Origin: Acanthococcus lagerstroemiae | Lineage: Eukaryota; Arthropoda; Insecta; Hemiptera; Eriococcidae | NCBI GenBank assembly: GCA_031841125.1 | Contig: CM063108.1 | Location: 49,870,122 to 49,934,121 of the forward strand | Direction: 5' to 3' | DNA length: 64,000 bases | Shown here: piece by piece, positions 43,111 to 54,580 of the stretch | Layout of the letters: every line of letters begins with the position of its first letter | Numbering within the stretch: the first letter of the stretch is position 1 | The notes under the pieces: generated by a model | Database searches by the model: none | Told to the model about the DNA's origin: nothing | Seen by the model: only the letters and a program-made list of their open reading frames with translations | Program-made: the position numbers and the translations under genes

Positions 43111-43584
43111 GGAGGTTCCCTAAACATTTTTTACAGTCGGTAAATTTCATGAGATCGACTCTCTCAGCTGGGAAAATTCGATCGACAGCTGAGATCTTTA
43201 AACAAGATTTCTACCAGTCACGGAAAACCCGAAAAGTCACAAGAAGTCACGATTTTTGAAAGTAGGAAACGGAAGTCACGGATTTTCATTGGAACAAATT
43301 GGAAAAAAAAAAATTAAAACTGTTTAAATATTGACAGCATGTGAACAGTTTTTTGCTTTTCATGCTAATTATTAGAGGTCATGAAAATCCAAGTAAAAAC
43401 ATAATGAATAAAACACAAAAGTATCGGATGATGAAAGAAATTGGATTTGAAATTATAGACTAGTCGATTGTTATTCTCTCATTATTACTTTTCTTTACAT
43501 GTTCCTTTCTGAATTGTTTCGAGTAGTGAGTAGAACCAAATTAGAAAAAATTCATAAATATAGAGAAACAGAAATTAGAATATT

Positions 43585-43880
43585 TGTTGTTTGCATATTG
43601 TATTATTAGGTATTGATTCTTTAAAGATCCATGTATATGGTACTTTTTTATTATTATTGAATTTGGTACGATAAACACTGCAAAATGATACCCCTATCGC
43701 TTAAAGAAAATTTTGAGGTCATGAAAAAGTCACGGTTTTAATTCTTTTAATCTGGTAGATACCCTGCAAAAGCGTTGCACTTCTTTCAAACATGTTCATA
43801 AGTTGGCAAAGTCACGATTCTCAGATCCCCAAACGGCAAAAGATTTACATTTTCAGTTGGCTACGTTATTCCTATGCTTC
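43585..43880 (+). repeat. 300-bp direct repeat, right copy
   Basis: Matches 41957-42300. A third, shorter echo of the GTCACGG motif lies at 43217-43276. Confidence 0.8.
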
Positions 43881-43889
43881 CCTTTCGCC

Positions 43890-45405
43890 TACTTTAAAAT
43901 GAGAAAGCGTAGCTGACCTGCTACCTGCTAGACAGAAAAGAGGAGAGGAGTAGAAGACGGGAGAAGACCAGGTTTTTAGTACATTGAGAAAAGATAATTA
44001 TCACGATGGATCTTGAACAAGAGAGGAGACTATACACTACGTATAAATGCAGACAGTCTCCAGATTTTGTGTGCCTGTCCGAGACTTCATTGATAGTCTA
44101 ACGAATTCGCCAGGGCCTGACTTCCAAGGATCTTCATTCCGGGATTTTTCCCTTTAAATATGAGAAGAGGAAGTTGGAAACCACCCACAAATGCAGCCGG
44201 TTTCAAGATTTTGTTCGCCTATTCGAGCAAAGAATCTGTTTCATTATTAGTGTATGTATTCACTTTGAAACCTCCACGCCATAAAAAGCCACGCGCTTTT
44301 GACTCTTTCGGTTTCTCTGAACTTTCCTCCTCCGATTACCGATGTGCGATTCGGATTTACTCAACATGAAAGTGGAAAATGGTGGCCTATAACCGCCCCC
44401 TCTTTTACTGTGAAAGAACTTCTTCCTCTACTTCATGTTGGGCACATGAATCATAAAAATTATGATACCAACGAGACTTGATTGGTACTCTCAAGATGAA
44501 TCGGGAGAGTATAAAACCAAATACAGACCTCTTCAGAACTAACCGCACTCGAAATGGCATACTGACGAGAGGTGACAAGAAATGGCAAGAGGACCGGAAG
44601 TACCAGTTCAACAGTACTAACCACTTGCGCCGAGCAAGTTATTTACATATACGTATGCAACAAGGTACCGACTACTAAGTGCAGATACGATCGTTTAGTT
44701 TCATGACGACTTAATACACTGTACTCACAGGATCACGAGATGCCGACGCATCCAGCATAGGTTCAAGTAAGTATAATGAATTTCTCACCTGAAACAGAAG
44801 AAGAAAGCTTCAATTAGGTCCACATACAAATACAATGCACACATAGAAACTGATTAATGAGCTTTAATAATGCAACGGTAAGACTGAGGAAGGCTATCCA
44901 TCAGCTTCCAAAAGAACTGAAAAAAGTGACCTTTGTTTTTGAAATGGATGTATCTGGTGGCTCGCCACGCGAAAGAGAAATTTCCGCAGAAAACGTTCCG
45001 CAAAAACTGTTCCGCAGAAAAACGTTACCATTGTAATGTACGTAATTGCATATCCCTCTTAACGCGGTCATTCGTTCCATCACGTTTCAACCGGCCGACG
45101 CGGAAAATGCCGAGTGACGCTGAGAATGGATGACTAAGAAGGAAGTGGAATGTGGGTATGAGCCTCAACGCGGTCGCCTGGTTGACATATCCATGTAACA
45201 ATGTCCTTCCAAGCGGCGGTCGGACTTACTTTCTTTTTTTTTTTTGTGTATCCATTCCCGCCTGAGAATTGCAGGGCTGTGGTGAGGATAATTCGCCTTC
45301 TCTCTCACGCCATCAGATCAATGCTCCCTCACACCTCATGGGACAGTTTAGACGATTCAATTCCCACGAGGAAGACGATAAGCGATAAGACCGTGACCAG
45401 GTTCG
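43890..45405. other. unassigned sequence, no gene seen
   Basis: Short open frames at 44160-44369 and 44478-44678 have no recognisable similarity. Confidence 0.35.
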
Positions 45406-45411
45406 GTAGTG

Positions 45412-45845
45412 TTGACTTCTGAAAAGGTGATCAAGGTTGATGTTCCCATATGTGTAAAATTGGTAAGCTTTATAGCTCTCATAATTGCTGAAAACAGGAT
45501 TTCTTGAGTCACATAACATGTCAAATTGAAACTTGAAGTCTCTAGTTCATGTTAAAAGGTAATTTCATGCACTTTATTCGCTCCAGTTAGATGAATAAGT
45601 TGATTTCCAAATTACTGTTTTTCTTATGGAAGTTTACCATTAGTACAAAACGCGCTTGTAAACAACTAATACATGGAGAATGGACTCGTTTCAAGTTCAT
45701 AAATTAAAACTAGAGACCTCAATCTCTGAATTCATCTTTATATAACCCAAAAAAACATTTCATTGAGTAGAAAAAGCGAATTCAAGTTACATGTATTCTT
45801 ATGGTGATGACGTACCTGATCACCTTTTCGGGAAATTTCATGACA
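45412..45845. repeat. imperfect foldback element
   Basis: GAAAAGGTGATCA at about 45421 is repeated in inverted form at about 45820. Further in, AACTTGAAGTCTCTAGTT (about 45531) pairs with AAACTAGAGACCTCAATC (about 45708). Two nested inverted matches symmetric about one centre suggest an old foldback MITE. Confidence 0.5.
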
Positions 45846-45849
45846 GGGC

Positions 45850-46425
45850 TACCAACTTTGGAAACTCCAAGTTTTAGCGCTTATACCTTTCGTACCATCT
45901 CGAAATTATCAGCGACACATATATTATGCAAAAATAGCCATCGACCGGATGTCATCTAGGCGTCCACCGATCGCATATTAGAAAATTAGACGCAATATTG
46001 AACATGCTACAACTTCCTTAAGTTCCGAGAAATCGAACACCGTACGCTTATTTCCCAAGAGTAAAGGCATGAGAAATAACTGCACCAATACCGTACGCTC
46101 GACCACCGAATATTCAGTATCTCTATAAGATCGCATGTGCAGTCACTAAAAACAATGGAACTCTTCAGTCAATGTATCAACAGTATATGTATACACAGTA
46201 TATCTACACTAATTAGAAGTGTCATTCCCATTGGAGGGCCTACACGTGCCGATTCCCGAATATTCGACAGCATACTCGCGCCCCCGTTTTCTCCTGCTAC
46301 TGTCACTCTTCCTGGGCGGAGTCTCCAGCTCGGATGGGCAACAACCATCTTAGGTTCGGCACTTTATAATCAGATCGCGAACATCGAAAAAGGGGTCTTC
46401 CACTCATTTTGGTCAATGACAGAAG
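45850..46425. other. unassigned sequence, no gene seen
   Basis: A 103-residue open frame (46137-46448) runs into the mariner-derived element and is not recognisable. Confidence 0.35.
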
Positions 46426-46427
46426 TA

Positions 46428-46983
46428 CAAAGGTTGTCCCAGAAGTAAGATTCCTTATCTTTGTATTTCCGTTGCATGCGTTGTCAAGCGATGTGGTGAA
46501 CGAGGACATGTTGCGCAAGCTTATCTGACAACACTGTTAAAATATCAGGTGCGCATGTTGAGAAACAACGGCGAACCAGTACACGAAACATGGATCTCAC
46601 GCGCGAACGTCAGTCCGAGTGAGTAGTGCGTTCAGTTATTATTCTTGACAGCAAAAAATCAACCACCTAGCGCCATCCATCGGCCCAGATGTAATTACAG
46701 TGCAACACGTGCGTAAGTGGTGTCGCGTGTTTGGTAGTGGTCAGCGCGAGGCGCATGATCTACCAGGCAAAGGTCGTCCTGCACTACAAACTTGAATAAA
46801 TGTTCGCGCGTGAGATCCATGTTTCGTGTACTGGCTTACCGGTGCTTTTCAACATGCGCACTTGATATTTTTACAGTGTTGTCAGATAAGCTTGCGCAAC
46901 ATTTCCCCATTCACTGCATCGCTCTACAACGCATGCAATGGAAATATGAAGATAAAGGAACCTCACTTTTTGGACATCCCTCG
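46428..46983. mobile_element. mariner-derived element, 556 bp, with about 185-bp terminal inverted repeats
   Basis: Left arm 46428-46618 and right arm 46802-46983 are inverted copies over nearly their whole length (for example TTGCGCAAGCTTATCTGACA and CACGAAACATGGATCTCACG in both). They are flanked by TA on each side. The outer ends read CAAAGGTTGTCCCAGAAGT and, inverted, CGAGGGATGTCCAAAAAGT. The 180-bp centre encodes VQHVRKWCRVFGSGQREAHD then LPGKGRP, the linker region of mariner-like transposases, ending at a stop. It is an internally deleted copy. Confidence 0.8.
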
Positions 46984-46989
46984 TACCAT

Positions 46990-47700
46990 CATGGCTCCTT
47001 TCTCCGGATGTTGGTCTTATAAATTTTTTCATCTCAATTAACTCTTGTCACGCCAAAATGTTCTAGAAGCCTACTGGCATTTTCTGTAATACAGTGCTAA
47101 TGTACACGCATCTTAAAAAGGAATATCCATTGCCATGAGTTAATGTAACCTTTCAATCTTCAATAAATTGTATGATCAACTGCACGACTCGGCTAAGTTA
47201 TTTCGAGTCTAGGGCCATCAATACTGATCAATCGGTCCACTCTGATGTCTCAACACGAGCCATTGTAGCATCACAATCTCGCTATAACGGATCCATCCCA
47301 GATAGCGATAATTCATCACGACAGGGGCCATTGTCAAGTTTACATCAGGTTGGTGCTAGCGTCGTTCCATCTGAAACGCACGGAAGCGCCGTTGCCCGAA
47401 TTTGGGGCCACTCGAGGCCAGCACAAGTCTGGCCCGACTGTGGCATCTGGTGCAAATCGAGCGACAATTTTCAATTGAGGTTCGATCTGCGTTAGAATCG
47501 AGAGCAAAGCTGGTGTATGGCTAGCGCCGATGCCGGAATTTGGGCTGGTACCACAGTTTCCAGACGGGTTACTGCTATGTTTATGGCTGGACAACCCAAC
47601 TCCCTCTCCCAACCTCCTTCCACGAAGTCGCTTTGTTGAGGCCGTGCCAAGCTGACATAGACACAGTGATTTAGACTTCAAATAGATTTTGTTTCGGCGT
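46990..47700. other. unassigned sequence
   Basis: 47330-47660 is GC-richer with open frames on both strands (47172-47495 on +, 47340-47783 on -), neither with recognisable domains. Confidence 0.35.
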
Positions 47701-48430
47701 ACGTCTTCCCATCTTCGTTGTCCGCAACCAGTCCGAACACCGAGAACGGAAGAACCCGGGCACAAGGAGCGGAAATAAAACAATTACAAACTTCTTTATC
47801 GAAAAACAGCCACATAAAAAAGTTAGTAGAATGAAAAAAAGAGTACGTTGGTTTTTGAAATTAAATAATAAAACAGCGAACGAAGTTCTCGCGAAGCCCA
47901 AATTCCAGTTAACCCTTCGACACACGGAAAGTGGCCGAACTTGGGCAAATCCCCGTTCTCCAGAGTTCGCCAGGTGATGCTGCGTATACGTTTTACTCTC
48001 TCGCAACTCGAGTTCCCCTCTGAAAAGCACACGGCTACGCGTATATTATGAAAAAGTTCGACGAACCTGAAGTCGTTTCATACCGTTTACGCTCGCGATA
48101 TTATTTTTCTTTGAAACTGCACAAATTCGAAAAATTACTTACAGACGATCGATTAGACGTCGGTACATGAACCAGAAACAGAAATGCGGTAAAACAGTGA
48201 AATCTGTGCCGTTGCTGACGGAGTCTCCGTACAATATATTATACGGAATATGGCCATTATCCTAACGTTATACATTATTATTTTATGTTTAGTACCTACA
48301 TGAAACATAAGAACGCGTGAGATTTACCCGACGTACACGTACACTCGTATAATATTTTTACAGCTATATTTTACAGGATAATGCGACGTTTTACTACTTC
48401 AAGTAGACGAAAATGTTCGTATAAACGTCG
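47700..48430. other. CpG-rich unique stretch
   Basis: Similar in composition to the other CpG-rich stretches. No gene is supported. Confidence 0.35.
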
Positions 48431-48748
48431 TATTTGTGCAACGGGACGATGATTCCTTCAGTCGGATACTTCACTACCGGTGCACGGTGGCTAGCTGGCT
48501 ACTACTTTATGATAATGCATTTTCACCGACCATCTTCTCAGTGCTATTTCAAATCCGCCTTAATAGGTATCAGGGAAATTGTTTCCGAGTATGGTTGAAA
48601 GGAAGTATACCAGTTTCGCAGTTTCTCATTGAGAAAAATAACATATTGATGAGAGAATTTACGAGTGTTACTTCAAACCCACTTTTTTACTACTCAGGCG
48701 ACAAACCTCTACACCGACCTGTAATGATTGGTTGATTGGTGGAGATAA

Positions 48749-48760
48749 TACTGTACGGTA
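48749..48760 (-). promoter_or_regulatory. orphan TACCGTACAGTA element outside the cluster
   Basis: On the minus strand TTTTACCGTACAGTATTAT matches the F-box element at 10 of 12 positions. It is preceded by AACTAATGGAAACCTAATGC, like the ACCAATGGCAACTGCATG context at 25.7 kb, and followed by ACCAATCAACCAATC. No F-box frame follows. It lies 13.7 kb outside the cluster. Confidence 0.45.
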
Positions 48761-50780
48761 AAATCTGCATTAGGTTTCCATTAGTTGTCCCTAGTAATAC
48801 AGTTTATCGCTGGATTTCATGGGTTACTAATAACTAGCTGCAGAACGGTCAAGTGGGTCACCTGCCGTGTACTTGCAGCCGCAGTCCTTTGCTTATTGTT
48901 GGGGATACTAATATTTCGACCTGCACTCCCGAAGGAGGTATTTACCGAGGCATAATAAGATCCCGCGGTCTAGCTAGAAATGTATGCACTTTTAATACCT
49001 TCTTGGTGGAGTCTAACGCCGCCTTTCGACCAATGGAGCTTCGGAAAGTTTGTTTGTAATCAGGACTCGATTCTCCAGAGAGGACTTTATAGGCGCAAGT
49101 AAGGGCTTCTCTGAAATAGAGATGAGTTGTCCGTTCTTAAATAAATTCGGTTGAACGTTTCATTTGAATGAACAAATGAATCAGATTTCTTCGGACTTCC
49201 CAGACCGGTGGCGCGCTAGGATCGCACCTTCCTCCCTTTCGGTACTCAAGGAATTGATTCTTATCAACGTTAGGGTACGCTGTACTTTCGAATGGAGAAA
49301 CGTACCTATACATTTTTATTTCGTCATCAATGCGTCCGAAATTTATTTTCAAGGTAAATTCAAACAAAAATCGAATGCTTAGAGACCAGTGGCGTGCGGT
49401 GAGTTTTCCTAGAGCGATAAGCGTACAGGTGAAGTAAAAATTAAAAGTATGAAACATGCTACTACAAAATGGCATTGATGAAATTATTCAAATTGTCGTA
49501 TCCCTGTGTAGAATCATTCATCTTCATGACTTGATCAAGGACTTATGAAAGATTTTTCGTTCTTGTTGAAGACAAATACAGACGATCTTGAAGGATCTTT
49601 TATTTTCTCTTGCATATTCGCTGACTCAAATTTTGCCTAAGTCTCTTTATGATTCTTCCATATTTACTCAACCTTCTTTAGAACTGTCAAGACTCGTTCA
49701 TGTCGTGCAGTATTCTTTCTTATCTGTTTCGGATACTCCTCAAGACTATATCAAGCTCGTCGTTGACTTGGCAGGACGTTCTTATTTTCGACGCGTTTTA
49801 AAAATTCCAAACTTTTAAAATGCTGGGTTATTGGAGAACATTAAAAATCAACTAAATAGAGAAGATCAGAAAGTGCTACTATTTGGAGCGAATAAGGAAG
49901 GACAGAGACTTTTGGATTGTAATTACCTATACAGTTGAGAGTTAAAATGATAGGTTATAATTAGAAACCCGATTCCTGGCCATCTATAATTTCGATTTGC
50001 TTGACGATAGAGGAAGTGCTGATGACGAACAAGTACGGTTTAGAGCGGGAGAGGGGGGGGCTAGAGAAGGAATTTTATTTTGCCTAAAAATGACAAAAAC
50101 GGCGTAATACCGAAAACAATCTAAAACGCCGAAAAAACTAAACAAAAGCGCCATTTCAAACCAAATTGAAAAAGAAATTTTAAATGCGTTCATATCGACC
50201 CTCAAAAAAAAAAAAGAGGAGAATCCGGAACTTATCCGTAACCTTATTTACTTGTAATTTTTCTTTTTACATATTGGAGGGGAGGACACTAAAAAAAGGA
50301 ATTGAAAATATAAGTTGACCAAATCACAATTCACTATTTATCCTTGTAACAGTAATTTGTGGACCAATAAGATGCAATTAAACCTCCTCCACAGCTTGTA
50401 TCTTCAACACAGGGGTTAAAAAAGTTGCTGAAAAAGATTATCTCACATCATATTGGTCCAGAAATTACCATTAATGGGGAAAAAATTGAATGCAGCTCGG
50501 ACAACTCGGCTTTTCAGATTCCCGGATTCGAATGGTATTCTTTTGAATTTGCAAATTTTTACCAATCATGTTTTATTCATGACAAGTAGCGCAGATAGGA
50601 GAGATTTTGGAGTAGTCTTGAAGGGAGAACCCGCACAGAAATTTGATTTTTTCTCAAATCCGTACTCCTCACTAGAAAAGCGATAGTCAGGGCTTCAGCC
50701 TCCTTGCCTAGAGATACCAACTTATCTCTGCCTCCCTTTATAGCTATTTATTCTTCTATACCTTCTAAATAGTTTGATCC
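48761..50780. other. unassigned sequence, no supported gene
   Basis: Short open frames at 48853-49059, 49164-49382 / 49137-49475, 49588-49818 and 50453-50686 have no recognisable similarity. Confidence 0.35.
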
Positions 50781-51570
50781 CGGTGTTGTCTCAGACTGTT
50801 CAAGCCTTTTCCAAATGCATTTAAGACTCTTCAAGACTTTTCAGTACTCTTCCAGACATATTCAAACTATTCTAGACGTAATACACACTCTCTAGCAGAC
50901 ATTTCCAGGCATATATGCGACACCTAATGGCTTTCACGCGTCTTCGAGAATAAATTTGAAACCCTTCATGATTCGTTCCACACAATTCCAAATTTATCAT
51001 CTAGACTGGTGTAGGGCTCAAAACTTGCTGAGCCTCATTCAGAACTTTTCCAGACTTACCTAAAACTCGTCCGGACTCTTAGAAGATTCCCGAGGGAGTC
51101 TTGAAGAATCCTGAAAGAAGAATCAGATGGAAAAAGCTTCAGAGTCTCGAACCCTTTTGGATTTGTCTTAGAAGAATTTTGGGGAAGTTTGAAAGAATCT
51201 CAACCAAACTTAGACCGGTTTCAGTAAATTTTATTCTTTGAAGCTCTATAAGACTTGCTTCATATTCGCTAAGACTAGTTTAGAATTGTTTTGAATTTGT
51301 CTAAGACTCCCAATGGACAATGAGAATTATAAACACATCCGGAAGTCTAATATGCCTCAACCAAGCTTGGATTGTTAAAAAATCTCATGTTTGGATTATA
51401 ATAATTTTTGAATAGTCTTAGCAAGTATGAGACAAGTCTTGCAGAGTCTCAAACGAATCTGAAACAGGTTCTGAAATAATGTCAAACGAATCTGAAAGAG
51501 TATTTAAAAATCTTGGATACATCTAGAGGAATCTTACGGAGTCTCAAATACTTCTACAAGAATTTAAAAG
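50780..51570. repeat. second degenerate AGACTC-type array, strand sense switching at about 51070
   Basis: Words such as AAGACTCTTC, CCAGACATATTC and AAGACTTTTC dominate up to about 51070. Beyond that the complementary sense (GAGTCTTGAAGAATCCTGAA, GAATCTGAAA) dominates, giving a loose inverted arrangement. Confidence 0.55.
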
Positions 51571-52099
51571 TTGTTTTCAAGGGTATTTAATCATATAGAC
51601 CAAGCTTCCAGTTTCTGAAGTAATTTTTAAGTATAATTATTTTTTAAAGAAGTTTTGTAAACATCATTTTTATTCATGACTTTTTAGCGACGGGTATCTT
51701 TTCTGCACAACTTTCGATTATTATTGCTATAACTAATCACCTCGCAAAATGACTCGAATATCAACCAATAACAGATCAAAAATTCAAGGCCTCAGGTTAA
51801 AAGTCTATGACTTCCATGATACATTTTGAAAACGTATAACCTTCCTCCGACTCCCATGACCTATAGACATCGTGCATTGTCTATCAACCTTTTTCGTGTT
51901 TTATATTCAGCATATCAGTCTGACTTTCTTCCTGAATAGTAACTCTAGATAATCGAAAATTCTTTATTGTAACCTACCAAGTCACGATTTCTTCTTTCTG
52001 GATTCATTTCGGCCCCTTCGAAGTTGTAATTTGGGATCATGATAAGTGCAGTTGAGGAGTATTAACTTTCGTTTAAGTTCGCTACGTATTATGAGTGGG

Positions 52100-52400
52100 T
52101 TAACGTATTTGCAAATAGCAGGACAAAATGGGGAAAGATGGAGTGAAAAAGCAGAAGTTTGGGTGCTGTACGACACAAAACGATCAAAAGGCAGGCCGGT
52201 GACTCGCTGGAGAGATGAAATCATGAAAGAAGTGGGTTCACTGTGGATGAGGAGGGTAGCCGCTAATAAAATCGAATGGAGCAAGCACAGAGAGGCATAT
52301 GCCCAGAGGTGGGCTGGAATGGACGAGGGAACGGAGGGAGCCTCCATTCCGTAACATGATATAAGAGTCAAGAAAAATGTAAATAACTGTAACATTCCAA
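52100..52400 (+). mobile_element. non-LTR retrotransposon 3' end fragment
   Basis: The frame reads RSKGRPVTRWRDEIMKEVGS, then MRRVAANKIEWSKHREAYAQ, then RW. This C-terminal block (KRGRPxxRWxD.I......W...A.DR..W....EAYVQ.W) is common behind the reverse transcriptase of insect non-LTR elements. The stop is at 52352-52354 and a short AT-rich tail follows. The reverse transcriptase is missing, so this is a 5'-truncated dead copy. The minus-strand hydrophobic frame across it is antisense. Confidence 0.72.
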
Positions 52401-52439
52401 TAAATGCTAATATCAACGTATTTGCCATACTGGGATTCG

Positions 52440-54578
52440 TAGGCAACGGGTATTCATGCTACTCTGCATTTTATTGGGTATAGTAGGCTCTGGCAAGTTA
52501 CAATTATTGGAAAACAAATTTTCTCATTATGAACCTGGATTCCGAGAACGTTTCATTATAAAATACTAGTTGATATGTTCATACTTTTTTGTTGCTGGTA
52601 TTCAAGTTATTCGAATCGCGTACAATTTTCTGCTGTTTTCGTCATCCGATGTTTGAATGAAGACGTTTCTACGTACCATCGAATGAGACCTTCATTTGAT
52701 GTGTGAAGAGCGAGTTTTGTCGTCTAGTGGCAGTTTATTATGTAACACTCCTGTCCCCTACTTGTTACAGTATTCTCATGAATCAGCTCTTCCATTCGAA
52801 ATGGTTCGAAAATCAGTTTTTCTAACGCGAGTTACAGCGACAGTTACTTTTTCCTTTTTAATTCACAAGATTGTCAGGTTTTAAAATGTACCTGCAATAG
52901 GTAGTAAGATCAACTTTTCTTCTTCTTTTTTTTTTTTTAAACTTTCAGACTCTGTCATACATTTTTATGAAACCTAAGATTAATATCATTTTGTCATGCA
53001 GAGTAATTAACAACCAACTGAATTCTATCTCTAACACACCTTTAAAAAAAATAAAATTAAAATGTTCAACTTGAGCGTTATTGCGCAGTAGCAATGTAAA
53101 CCTAAACACGACTAAATTATTTTTATTTTGACTGAAAATAGTTAGCACGTATACACTTTTATCGCGTGATAGTTTCTTCTCAGATATCACTAACTAACCT
53201 GCTGGCTTTCTTCTTCTTCTTTTATGTGCACATCATCACACCTAGTAGAATATTTTCGAAAAAGAAAAAAACTCTTCTATCGCCGATCTCGTCAAAATAT
53301 TTCGAACGTTATTCTTCTTCTTCGGAAAAATAAATCGTTTTTATTATACAAAATAAAAGTGAAAAGAAAACACACGTCAGTTTTTCTTTTGACGAGTATT
53401 GTCGCGAACTACTGAACCGATTCTCGAGGTTATATGTATACACCACACATACAACTTGACGGAGAAGAGAAAAAATAAAGTCGCACGAGAATAGAAAGAT
53501 GATAAAAAAAAATTGACGTATGCTTATTTCGACACACAGTCAAAAAAAATACGAGACGTATCAACAAAGATACCAATATATAATAAAATATCGAAACTCC
53601 AGAGTAAAAAAAAAAAAAAAAAGAAAAAAAAAGAAATAGAAAAAAAAGGAAAATACAATTTAAACGATTTGCTATCTCTGCCAGTCCCTAGGCACAAGTT
53701 TTGACAGTATTGACAGTTATACTGTCGAGGTGATATGAGAAGAAGATGAAAACAAAAAAAGTAAAAAAAAAAAAAAGAACGAACTCGCGTATTTGAGCGA
53801 GATTACGTGAACGGAAATCTACACAGATAAAAGAACCAACTGTTGTAAAATTTTCAAAATAATATAGTTTGGCACGTACGTTTGGCGGAGAAATTCTGCC
53901 TTACTATATCGCTGACTCGCAGAATCGCAGCAAATTTCCACAAGTAAAACGAGGAAATGCAGAAAAACAAAATGGTATGTTTCGCACCATGGTCGCAAAG
54001 TGAATGATTATCGATGAACGTGAAAGTTGCCGTATGCTCCGGAAGTGAGGGTGGCAATTACACGAGTCCCAATCACGGTCATGAATTGTTCGCCTTCAAT
54101 TCTCAATCAATTCGCTATAATCAGATGATCATACCTCGGCTGGTAAAAAATAAATTCACGTTACCGGCCCATACAGTAAAGTACGCCATTTCGTTGTATA
54201 TTCGAAGGTCAATAGTGCTATCAATTTGAGTGGTAAAAAGGTGACTTTTCTCAGGCTGAATGAAGTGATACTAACAACCTTTCCGATCATCCGTTAGAAA
54301 AAATGAATTGTTTGAATTATTCTTCTGTTATAGCACTTGTTAATCAAATAATCTGTGGGGAGCAAGGATTACACGAACTCATTCTGTTACCTCTCAATGA
54401 CAGCCCTGCCCAAAATAATACAAATAAAAAGGCTTTAACCTGGACGCTCATTTTTTGTTCATTTTACTATAGGCCAATAAGATGTTACGATCGCCTTTAT
54501 TCGGCTTCCAGCGTTCTGTGTGACTTATTCAAATTGACAACTAAAATGGTACCGAATTGGTCAATCTTTGAGACTGTG
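52440..54578. other. AT-rich sequence, no supported gene
   Basis: Contains A/T homopolymers (53606-53650, 53763-53777) and scattered short open frames, none recognisable. Confidence 0.35.
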
Positions 54579-54580
54579 TA

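Noticed and set aside
46080..46096. AATACCGTACGCTCG as another promoter element
   Set aside because: Only the first half-site matches; the GGTA half and the CCAAT context are missing.
51982..52446. 154-residue minus-strand hydrophobic frame resembling a membrane protein
   Set aside because: It is antisense to the non-LTR retrotransposon tail (GRPVTRWRDEI block), which has clear family similarity on the + strand.
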